In this document: one piece after another, positions 6,844 through 12,256 of the stretch
How the letters are laid out: each line of letters starts with the position of its first letter
How positions within the stretch are numbered: the first letter of the stretch is position 1
Assembly: GCA_001824005.1 (NCBI GenBank)
Contig: MHWG01000021.1
Coordinates: 26,087-38,342 of the forward strand
From: Candidatus Zambryskibacteria bacterium RIFCSPLOWO2_01_FULL_47_14
GTDB lineage: Bacteria > Patescibacteria > Paceibacteria > UBA9973 > Zambryskibacteraceae
Reading direction: 5' to 3'
Length of the DNA stretch: 12,256 nt
Translations under genes and position numbers: made by a program
Notes under the pieces: model-generated
What the model was told of the DNA's origin: nothing
The model's input: the letters and a program-made list of their open reading frames with translations, nothing else
The model's database searches: none

Positions 6844-7755
6844 ATGAAGAAAGTACTTATCACAGCGCCGTATTTCCAGCTGGTGTTAGACAGATATAGG
6901 GGAGTCTTTTCTGATCATAATATTGAAATTCTGGTTCCGGAAGTCAAAGAGCGTATGTCTGAAGAAGAGCTCTTGCCGTTGATGGGTGACATCGACGGCA
7001 TTCTTTGCGGAGATGATAGGATAACGGAAAAAGTTTTAGCCGCGGCGCCGAAGCTTAAAGTGATCGTGAAGTGGGGCACGGGCACTGACTCAATAGACAA
7101 AGAAGCGGCGGCTAGGCGAGGTATTCCAGTCAGAAACACACCTAACGCCTTTACCGAACCCGTAGCAGATACAGTCATGAGTTATATCCTTGCTTTCGCC
7201 AGAAGCACATTTGATTTGGATAGAAAAATTAGAGGAGGCGTTTGGGAGAAGAAGTTGGGCAAAGCTCTGAATGAATGTACTGTGGGGGTAATCGGCATTG
7301 GCAATATCGGCAGCGCGGTTATTAAAAGAGCCCAAGCTTTCGGCGCAAGAATTTTGGGCAATGATATCAAGGAAAAATCGTTTGATTTCATGGTTTCGCT
7401 TAAAGAACTTTTGAAAGAATCAGATTTCGTAGTTCTTGCCTGTGATCTTAATCCTACAAGTTTCCATATAATGAATGCGGAGACCCTCTCTCTAATGAAG
7501 CCTACTGCCTATCTTATCAATTGTGCCAGAGGCCCATTGGTAGAAGAAAAGGCTTTGATTAATGCTTTGGATAGTAAGAAAATTGCCGGGGTTGGACTCG
7601 ATGTCTTTGAAAGTGAACCCTTAGCCGCCAATCATCCATTTACCAAAATGGAAAATGTTATTCTTTCTCCGCATAATTCCAATTCAAGCGAAAAGGCTTG
7701 GCAGAGAGTGCACGAGAATAGCATTAATATTTTAATAGAGGAATTATTAAAGTGA
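6844..7755 (+). CDS. D-isomer-specific 2-hydroxyacid dehydrogenase (phosphoglycerate-dehydrogenase-like)
   Basis: This 303-residue protein is a short member of the family that oxidises D-2-hydroxy acids or reduces 2-keto acids with NAD(H). The substrate-domain segment VIVKWGTGTDSIDKEAAARRGIPVRNTPNAFTEPVADTVM (73-112) is typical of SerA-like enzymes. The nucleotide-binding domain has VGVIGIGNIGSAV (147-159; GxGxxG at 151-156), with D174 ending the next strand, favouring NAD. The catalytic triad is complete: R229 (NCARGPLVEEKAL), E258 (DVFESEP) and H277 (SPHNS). There is no ACT regulatory domain, so it is unlikely to be the housekeeping, serine-regulated enzyme. Its place directly after the cytidylyltransferase/MDR fusion suggests it makes or reduces a keto acid for a sugar-acid precursor (inference). 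It starts behind an extended -10 with no leader, and the next gene begins 6 bp after its stop. Confidence 0.9.
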   Translation: MKKVLITAPYFQLVLDRYRGVFSDHNIEILVPEVKERMSEEELLPLMGDIDGILCGDDRITEKVLAAAPKLKVIVKWGTGTDSIDKEAAARRGIPVRNTPNAFTEPVADTVMSYILAFARSTFDLDRKIRGGVWEKKLGKALNECTVGVIGIGNIGSAVIKRAQAFGARILGNDIKEKSFDFMVSLKELLKESDFVVLACDLNPTSFHIMNAETLSLMKPTAYLINCARGPLVEEKALINALDSKKIAGVGLDVFESEPLAANHPFTKMENVILSPHNSNSSEKAWQRVHENSINILIEELLK

Positions 7756-7761
7756 TAAACA

Positions 7762-8493
7762 ATGATTAAAGGAATTTTCGGCCTACTCGGGTATCAAAAG
7801 GTAATTCTAAACGAGATTAAGAAAGAAAACTTTTTCGATATGTACTTCTCTTTAAAACGACCTTTTGTGGTTCAGATAGGGGCAAATGATGGTAAGACAT
7901 ATGACTCTTTGTACCGTTATATTTTAAGATATCAATTGTCAGGATTAATGGTCGAGCCACAGAAAGAAGTTTTTGAGAGACTTAAAAATAATTATAAAGA
8001 CAATCCGAATCTAAAATTTGCCAATGTTGCAATAGGAGAAAAGGACGGGGAAGCTCCATTTTATAGAATCAAGCCGAATCTCGTGCTTAGCGGTAAGGAA
8101 TACAAGGCATCCAGCGGTTCTTCATTCTACCGAGATCAGATAGTGACAAATGTCAAAAACCGGCTCCCTCCCATTAGGAACAATGTGCTGCATTATATTT
8201 CTCACGACCCAAACGATTACATTGAAGAAATAAGCGTAAAAATAATGACTCTTAACTCTCTATTTAGTGAATATGGCATAGATAAAATAGATTTTCTTTT
8301 AACCGATTGCCAAGGATATGATAGCAAAATACTTAATCAGTTTGATTTTAGATATTTTTCCCCGGATATAATCAATTTCGAGCACAGTCTCATAACACCT
8401 GATGAATTATCACAAAGCTGCTCTCTTCTTGAAAAGGAAGGATATAAACATTTTGTCTATGAAGGAGACACTTGTGCTTATAAAGTATCATAA
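7762..8493 (+). CDS. FkbM-family methyltransferase
   Basis: This 243-residue protein shows the classic FkbM layout. PFVVQIGANDGKTYDSL (34-50) carries the SAM-binding motif I. SGLMVEPQKEVFERLKNNY (60-78) holds the acidic VEP residue. LKFANVAIGEKDGEAPFY (84-101) is the conserved 'n.Aig..dG...f' strand. VKIMTLNSLFSEYGIDKIDFLLTDCQGYDSKIL (159-191) and PDIINFEHS (201-209) correspond to the 'D.EG.e..vl' and 'viEh' segments. Members O-methylate sugars or polyketides using S-adenosylmethionine; here a glycan hydroxyl is likely. By sampled hand counts the gene is about 35% GC, lower than its neighbours. It lies 6 bp after the dehydrogenase and its TAA is followed immediately by the next ATG, so it is operon-internal. 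No convincing ribosome-binding site is visible. It is a clearer FkbM member than the gene at 3355-4203. Confidence 0.88.
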   Translation: MIKGIFGLLGYQKVILNEIKKENFFDMYFSLKRPFVVQIGANDGKTYDSLYRYILRYQLSGLMVEPQKEVFERLKNNYKDNPNLKFANVAIGEKDGEAPFYRIKPNLVLSGKEYKASSGSSFYRDQIVTNVKNRLPPIRNNVLHYISHDPNDYIEEISVKIMTLNSLFSEYGIDKIDFLLTDCQGYDSKILNQFDFRYFSPDIINFEHSLITPDELSQSCSLLEKEGYKHFVYEGDTCAYKVS

Positions 8494-10152
8494 ATGATAA
8501 AATCTATTGTAGTGTGTTTTGAAGAAGGTTGGCCGGAGCGATCTAGAGAGAAATTTGATGAAGTTCTAGATGTTCGTGCGCTGAAGAGTTTTGTCGGTCC
8601 CGGTTCAGTTGAGGAGGCCTCTGAGTTGGTGAGGAATCTCTCTCTTTTGACAGATTCCAGTGGCCGTCGAATTTCGAAGAGCGTAAATTATAAGGGCTTT
8701 GAGCTTTGGTGGATGAATTATGACAATCTGATGTATAAGTTCTGCCTGCCTTATACACAATATAAAAGACTTCTGGAACATTTAAAGAATTTTCAAGTTG
8801 TTTATCTTTATGAACCGCCTTTTCCCGACCTATTCCGACATTACCTTGAATCACACGGTGTAAAGTGTGAAATCGAATCCAAACTCCAGAGACGTTTTCC
8901 CATCGGCATCTTGATTCAAACGACTTTGTCTCTTCCGTTTTTATTTTGGCTTAAACTGCGATCCCCTAAACTTTTGGTCTGGTCGAGCGACAGACTGGAT
9001 CTTCCCCGCGATTATAACTTCAGAATGAAGTTTATCTACGAGGAATTACGCGGCAGGGGAATTAAGTTTGCGGAATTCATCAGGAGCATGGAGTCTTCCT
9101 CTGTGGTATTGAAGCACGCCAAGGTCAGAAAGAGGCCGGTTATATATTCCTACGCCATTGTTACCTTGGTTCGCAACATTGCTGGTTTGTTGGCCGCTAA
9201 AGAGAAGATTGATGTCAAACCCGATTTCTGGTCGAGAGTGGCTGTCCATTATATTCAAAATGTCAGAAGCGATATTTGGGCAATCAGGGCTATGAAATTT
9301 ATCTTGAAGTTTATCGGTATAAAGGTAGCGATAATTCCGGGAGCCATTAATCGCAATTTTCCAGAAGTATTGGCGTGCAAGCTTCTCGGTATCCCTACCG
9401 TGGGTATACAGCATGGCTTGCATCCGAAATCATATTTCGTCTCCGACTTTATGCACGAATTTGATGGGGAGAAGACTTTGTCCATCGATAAGTACGGATT
9501 GTGGTCCGAGTGGTGGCGAGAATATTACATAAAGCACAGTAAGGCCTACAAACCGGAACAACTTTATGTCTCCGGTCTGATGCGTCCACTGGAGAAGGCG
9601 GTTGAACCGCCACTTGGCGGTTCAACCGCCAAGTCAATAAAAGTTCTGTTTGTGGCGGAGGAGCTGGCTGCGCCGGAAGAAGTTCTGCCGTATTTTGAGG
9701 CGCTTACGGAAGATGAGAGTTTATCTCTTTATGTAAAATTTCGTCCGTATAAAGATGGCTTCGAAGAATGGCTCAAAGAGAATCGTCCGGAATTATTAAA
9801 GAAATTCAGCCAAGAAAAAATTTTGAAAACAAGCATGCATGAGGCCATTGCCAATGCCGATGTCGTGGTCGGTTCTCATAGTGCCGGCGTATTAGAATCG
9901 GTGTTGCAATCTAAGCCCTTTATTCTCTTCTGGACCAAGAAGTGGGGGGACTTCTTTTCGTTAAAACCTGATTATTCTCAATATGGTATTTTTGTCGAAA
10001 GCCCGGCTGAATTAATAAATCAGGTAAGAAACATAAGATCAGTTTCGGAATCTGTTTGGGAAAAGATTCAACAAGATTTTTTCGGCGACCCTTATCAGAA
10101 CGGCAGTAAGTGGGTGGTGGATCAAGCGGAGGCTGTTTTGACCAAGAAGTAA
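8494..10152 (+). CDS. Putative GT-B-like transferase of surface-glycan synthesis, with in-frame palindromic insert
   Basis: This 552-residue protein cannot be assigned to a named family with certainty. The C-terminal half looks like a GT-B-type transferase. VAIIPGAINRNFPEVLACKLLGIPTVGIQHGLH (278-310) has the 'a..lgiPtv.iqHG' segment of CDP-glycerol glycerophosphotransferase-like and polysialyltransferase-like enzymes. DKYGLWSEWWREYY follows, and LYVSGLMRP (357-365) matches their 'v.G.pr' strand. MHEAIANADVVVGSHSAGVLESVLQSKPFILF (448-479) matches the donor-site segment with S/H-S-x3-LE. The N-terminal 250 residues are unrecognised; a hydrophobic stretch near 138-152 may dock on the membrane. 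Residues 368-381 (KAVEPPLGGSTAKS) are encoded by a strong palindromic repeat, just before the second sheet begins (IKVLFVAEE), so they probably form a tolerated interdomain linker. The ATG directly abuts the preceding TAA. The last 31 bp overlap the opposing flippase gene. It probably transfers a glycosyl or polyol-phosphate group. Confidence 0.7.
   Translation: MIKSIVVCFEEGWPERSREKFDEVLDVRALKSFVGPGSVEEASELVRNLSLLTDSSGRRISKSVNYKGFELWWMNYDNLMYKFCLPYTQYKRLLEHLKNFQVVYLYEPPFPDLFRHYLESHGVKCEIESKLQRRFPIGILIQTTLSLPFLFWLKLRSPKLLVWSSDRLDLPRDYNFRMKFIYEELRGRGIKFAEFIRSMESSSVVLKHAKVRKRPVIYSYAIVTLVRNIAGLLAAKEKIDVKPDFWSRVAVHYIQNVRSDIWAIRAMKFILKFIGIKVAIIPGAINRNFPEVLACKLLGIPTVGIQHGLHPKSYFVSDFMHEFDGEKTLSIDKYGLWSEWWREYYIKHSKAYKPEQLYVSGLMRPLEKAVEPPLGGSTAKSIKVLFVAEELAAPEEVLPYFEALTEDESLSLYVKFRPYKDGFEEWLKENRPELLKKFSQEKILKTSMHEAIANADVVVGSHSAGVLESVLQSKPFILFWTKKWGDFFSLKPDYSQYGIFVESPAELINQVRNIRSVSESVWEKIQQDFFGDPYQNGSKWVVDQAEAVLTKK
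9597..9634. repeat. Compound palindromic repeat inside a coding sequence
   Basis: The 15-nt block GGCGGTTGAACCGCC (9597-9611) and GGCGGTTCAACCGCC (9616-9630) are perfect reverse complements around a 4-nt ACTT loop. Each block is itself a 7-bp palindrome around one central base. The second block is further flanked by ACTT (9612-9615) and AAGT (9631-9634), making a 23-bp perfect odd palindrome. The whole can be read as two tandem units of 'GGCGGTT-S-AACCGCC' plus a 4-nt tail. It is translated in frame as residues 368-381 of the GT-B-like protein. No T-run follows, so it is not a terminator. It resembles a small mobile palindromic element. Confidence 0.8.
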
Positions 10153-11375
10153 CCCAAGATACTACCAGTTGAACGGATGATTACGTGGGTAATGATAAGA
10201 CCTGTCAAGCCATAAAGAGGGAGCATGATGAAAAATAGGATCAACTGCGCGATGGGCATCACAGTGCGATGGATGTAGAGCTCCTTCTTCTTTTGGTGGG
10301 CGACCAAAGTCTCGTTGAAGAGGGTGCCGGCGACAGCAAGAAGGGTTAGGGAATATATTTGGGAGTAAAAGACGGAATCCAGATATTGAGGATAGAGTAG
10401 TTTATAAAAGTATGGAGCGGCAAGCATCCATAGGCCGGCTAGCGCTAAGCCGTAGAGTGCGAGTGAGAGAGACTTCTTGGGAGTAGTATTTTGTAGCTCT
10501 TTAAAAGAGCTTCTGCTGATTTTGGGCAGAATCAGGGTGCTTAGAATTTTTTTGCCGGACTGGAGTTGTTCAACCGGAGCAATGGCGAAGGAGTAGATGG
10601 CAAGAGGGGCCGCGCCCAGGTAATGGAAGATGAGAATTTTGTCCACGTAACCGGCAATCCTACCGATGACATCCATGGCGCTTAAGTGTTTGCCGTAAGA
10701 GAGGAGTTCCGGATCGTCTCTCCTGCCGTAGCTTGCGTAAATCGCTAAAGTTTTGCGGTAAAGATAATAGGTAGTCAGAGCGGTGATTGAGAAATAGGCA
10801 AAAATGATTACCCAAATATTTTTGGTGAAAACAATGGCTATTAAGATGGTTGCGGCCGGAATAAGGTTAGAGATTATGCCGAAAAGGGAATTTCTCCGAA
10901 AATCTTTTTTGCCCAACAAATAGGCGCCGTATAGGGTCGCGCTTGTGGTTATAGGCAAAGAGATACTCATCAATAAGAAAGAAGTAGATAAAAGCAGGTT
11001 GCCATTAACCAAGTAATATCCAAATAATGCGATCCCGCCTAGAAAAATTCCTAAACTCCACTTGAGATTATGGCGGAATCCTCGCGAAAGGACTTCAAAC
11101 CCTTTGGCCACCGATTGAGTGACGGCGACTCCCAGACCGGTAAGACTGAAGGCTCCTACTATTCCCGCCATTGAGAGCACGAACTTGTATATTCCGAAGG
11201 ATTCTTTTGAAATCAGATTGGCGAAGGCGATGGAGACGAAGAAGCCGAGAAATGTGGCGATGGCTTGGCCGAACACAAGCCAGCCGCCGCCTTTGGCCAG
11301 ATAAATCATGTCAGTTTTGAATAAACTTTCGCCCTTGCGGAGGGTTTGGTAAAGATAATTCCTCAAATCAAGCAT
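10122..11375 (-). CDS. Oligosaccharide flippase (Wzx/RfbX-type, MOP superfamily)
   Basis: This 417-residue, strongly hydrophobic protein has about twelve predicted membrane segments, as expected for the polysaccharide-transporter family that flips lipid-linked oligosaccharides from the inner to the outer leaflet. The N-terminus has the typical lead: TDMIYLAKGGGWLVFGQAIATFLGFFVSIAFANLISKESFGIYKFVLSMAGIVGAFSLTGLG, with the 'a.ll..e.fG.y' and 'f...Gl..a..' segments. A charged, semi-amphipathic loop (YASYGRRDDPELLSYGKHLSAMDVIGRIAGYVDKILIFHYLG) marks the central hinge usual for the family. The C-terminal half repeats the helical pattern, ending ...ITHVIIRSTGSILGYFLV. The length matches Wzx proteins (about 400-480). 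It is transcribed toward the glycan genes and overlaps the GT-B-like gene by 31 bp. No Shine-Dalgarno precedes the ATG, and a promoter ends almost at the start codon. Which glycan it moves is not shown. Confidence 0.9.
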   Translation of the reverse strand: MLDLRNYLYQTLRKGESLFKTDMIYLAKGGGWLVFGQAIATFLGFFVSIAFANLISKESFGIYKFVLSMAGIVGAFSLTGLGVAVTQSVAKGFEVLSRGFRHNLKWSLGIFLGGIALFGYYLVNGNLLLSTSFLLMSISLPITTSATLYGAYLLGKKDFRRNSLFGIISNLIPAATILIAIVFTKNIWVIIFAYFSITALTTYYLYRKTLAIYASYGRRDDPELLSYGKHLSAMDVIGRIAGYVDKILIFHYLGAAPLAIYSFAIAPVEQLQSGKKILSTLILPKISRSSFKELQNTTPKKSLSLALYGLALAGLWMLAAPYFYKLLYPQYLDSVFYSQIYSLTLLAVAGTLFNETLVAHQKKKELYIHRTVMPIAQLILFFIMLPLYGLTGLIITHVIIRSTGSILGYFLVKTASA

Positions 11376-11392
11376 TGTTACTTAAAGTAACA
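11376..11392. repeat. 17-nt palindrome directly upstream of the flippase start
   Basis: TGTTACTT (11376-11383) and AAGTAACA (11385-11392) are exact reverse complements around one base. The palindrome abuts the flippase start codon and contains that gene's proposed -10 hexamer, so a repressor dimer bound there could block transcription. This role is inferred; no known operator is matched. Confidence 0.5.
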
Positions 11393-11412
11393 TGAAATAC
11401 TGTAATTGTAAA
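11384..11412 (-). promoter_or_regulatory. Flippase promoter (probably leaderless)
   Basis: On the minus strand TTTACA (plus positions 11407-11412) is followed 17 bp later by TACTTT (11384-11389), preceded by TG one base upstream as in an extended -10. The ATG at 11375 lies 8 bp beyond the hexamer, so the message would start at or within a few bases of AUG. No ribosome-binding site is visible. Confidence 0.5.
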
Positions 11413-11433
11413 TAAGTAAAACCATGTTATAAT
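11406..11433 (+). promoter_or_regulatory. Promoter of the radical SAM gene
   Basis: A perfect TATAAT (11428-11433) is preceded by TGT, giving the extended -10 TGTTATAAT (11425-11433). TTGTAA (11406-11411) lies 16 bp upstream as a -35. Transcription would begin near 11440, leaving a leader of about 28 nt that carries the ribosome-binding site. Its -35 overlaps the -35 of the divergent flippase promoter. Confidence 0.7.
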
Positions 11434-11454
11434 TTTTAAAGATTCGTACACTTG

Positions 11455-11460
11455 TGGAGG
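11455..11460 (+). promoter_or_regulatory. Canonical Shine-Dalgarno site
   Basis: TGGAGG lies 7 bp before the ATG at 11468. It is the only textbook ribosome-binding site in the window and fixes the start of the radical SAM gene. Confidence 0.85.
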
Positions 11461-11467
11461 ATTCCCA

Positions 11468-12256
11468 ATGAGTTTCAAGGTACTTTTCGTCTATCCGAAC
11501 TTTCGGGGCGAGACGCTCGTGCCGCCAGGTATCACTCTTCTATCGCGTATTTTGAAGAACCACGGCTTCTCGGTTGGTGTCTTCGACACGACCGATTATG
11601 GTCTCGATCTCACCAAAGATTACGAGAGGCTCACTGAGCAGTCTCTTGGCGTCAGGCCATCCCCGCATAGGAAGCTCAAGAGGACGGATCGGAATCCGTG
11701 GGTTGATCTCAATGATCAGGTGAATTCTTTCGGTCCAGACCTCATCGCCATGTCTTGCACGGAATCGACTTTCGAGCTTGGCATTGAGGTTGTCAGGCGC
11801 ATCGAGCATCGCGATCCCAAAGTGATGCCGGTGATCCTCGGCGGCTCGTTCGCCACCTTCGCTCCGAAGCGTGCACTCGATTTTCCGGAAATCGACATCG
11901 TCTGTGTCGGCGAAGGGGAAAAGCCACTTCTCGAACTCTGCCAGAAGATGGAGAGAGGGGGGGATTGGCGCAATGTCGCCGGTCTCGTGTATCGCGACCG
12001 GTTCGGCATGATTCGCCAAAATCCGCCACCGGAACCGATCGACATGAATGACAACCCGACGAATTTCGATCTTGGCCTCTTTGATCCGGAGCGACTCATT
12101 CGCCCGATGGCGGGAGAGCTTTACCGGATGGCGCCGGTGGAGACCATCAGAGGCTGCGTCTACCATTGCGGTTTCTGCAACTCGGCTGATACCGGCAAGC
12201 GGATGAAGTCGATGGGAAAAGTCCGGGAAGAACTTTTGTACTATCGCGATGCCCAT
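11468..12256 (+). CDS. B12-binding-domain radical SAM protein (3' truncated)
   Basis: The frame runs from the ATG at 11468 to the right edge without a stop (263 residues), so the C-terminal part is missing. Residues 4 to about 165 form the cobalamin-binding-like Rossmann domain. KVLFVYPNFRGETLVPPGITLLSRILKNHGFSVGVFDTTDYG is followed by PDLIAMSCTESTFELGIEVVRRI, PVILGGSFATFAPKRAL and EIDIVCVGEGEKPLLELC, the order usual in BchE/P-methylase-type proteins. The classical DxHxxG cobalt-ligand motif is absent, as in many family members. VETIRGCVYHCGFCN then gives the radical SAM CxxxCxxC cluster site (C230, C234, C237). Such proteins make difficult methylations or rearrangements; the product here is unknown. 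A strong -10 and GGAGG precede it. Sampled GC is about 55%, with mostly AAG lysines and many CTC, ATC and GGC codons, unlike the neighbouring genes. This suggests a different origin or higher expression. The long minus-strand frame across the same bases is a shadow. Confidence 0.9.
   Translation, partial: MSFKVLFVYPNFRGETLVPPGITLLSRILKNHGFSVGVFDTTDYGLDLTKDYERLTEQSLGVRPSPHRKLKRTDRNPWVDLNDQVNSFGPDLIAMSCTESTFELGIEVVRRIEHRDPKVMPVILGGSFATFAPKRALDFPEIDIVCVGEGEKPLLELCQKMERGGDWRNVAGLVYRDRFGMIRQNPPPEPIDMNDNPTNFDLGLFDPERLIRPMAGELYRMAPVETIRGCVYHCGFCNSADTGKRMKSMGKVREELLYYRDAH

Noticed and set aside
6844..7755. Serine-pathway phosphoglycerate dehydrogenase (serA)
   Set aside because: The triad matches the family, but at 303 residues with no ACT domain and in a glycan locus the specific assignment is not supported.
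9046..9423. Minus-strand open frame of 125 residues inside the GT-B-like gene
   Set aside because: It has no recognisable motif and lies wholly within a well-supported plus-strand coding region.
9597..9634. Rho-independent terminator
   Set aside because: The hairpin is strong but is followed by AATAAAAG rather than a T-run, and it lies in the middle of an open reading frame.
9597..9634. CRISPR repeat
   Set aside because: There are only two adjacent palindromic blocks with a 4-nt gap, no spacers of regular length, and no Cas genes.
10495..10511. 17-nt palindrome AGCTCTTT-A-AAAGAGCT inside the flippase gene
   Set aside because: It has the same size and symmetry as the palindrome at 11376-11392 but a different sequence and lies mid-gene. 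A single 8-bp-arm palindrome is not surprising in 12 kb.
11540..12256. Long minus-strand open frame (238 residues) at the right edge
   Set aside because: The plus strand carries a continuous B12/radical SAM protein with clear CxxxCxxC, -10 and GGAGG. The minus frame is an antisense shadow made possible by the gene's composition, and its translation shows no domain.

Overview
The window reads as part of a surface-polysaccharide (glycan) locus from a bacterium. It has moderate GC, short or negative intergenic distances, few canonical ribosome-binding sites, and promoters that appear to fire at or next to the start codon. Gene content and style (Wzx-like flippase, FkbM-type methyltransferases, GT4/GT2/GT-B transferases, fused sugar enzymes, weak Shine-Dalgarno use) recall uncultivated Patescibacteria/CPR such as Parcubacteria. 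That taxonomic guess is inference; no rRNA or other marker gene is present.

Layout. (1) Positions 1-1381, + strand: the C-terminal end of a probable polytopic membrane protein, then a CE4 polysaccharide deacetylase 3 bp downstream. (2) Positions 1341-2228, - strand: a formyltransferase of the methionyl-tRNA/amino-sugar formyltransferase superfamily, overlapping the deacetylase tail-to-tail by 41 bp. (3) Positions 2274-6815, + strand: a tightly coupled block with a GT4 glycosyltransferase, an FkbM-related methyltransferase-like protein, and a large three-domain fusion (CMP-Kdo-synthetase-like cytidylyltransferase + GT2 glycosyltransferase + zinc-type MDR dehydrogenase). (4) Positions 6844-10152, + strand: a second block, probably starting from a leaderless extended -10 promoter, with a D-2-hydroxyacid dehydrogenase, an FkbM methyltransferase and a large GT-B-like protein. 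The last gene carries a striking in-frame palindromic repeat. (5) Positions 10122-11375, - strand: a Wzx-type flippase, overlapping the previous gene tail-to-tail by 31 bp. (6) Positions 11376-11467: a compact divergent promoter region. (7) 11468 to the right edge, + strand: a truncated B12-binding-domain radical SAM protein. It has a canonical GGAGG site and clearly higher GC than the rest.

How the genes fit together (inference): the cytidylyltransferase, MDR dehydrogenase and hydroxyacid dehydrogenase look like enzymes that make and activate a CMP-linked keto-sugar acid, and the GT2 domain fused to them may transfer it. The GT4 and GT-B proteins would add other sugars. The deacetylase, formyltransferase and FkbM methyltransferases would decorate the chain, and the flippase would move the lipid-linked product across the membrane. 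The exact sugar cannot be read from this window. The points most worth following up are the trifunctional fusion, the palindromic element inside a coding sequence, and the leaderless/divergent promoter architecture.
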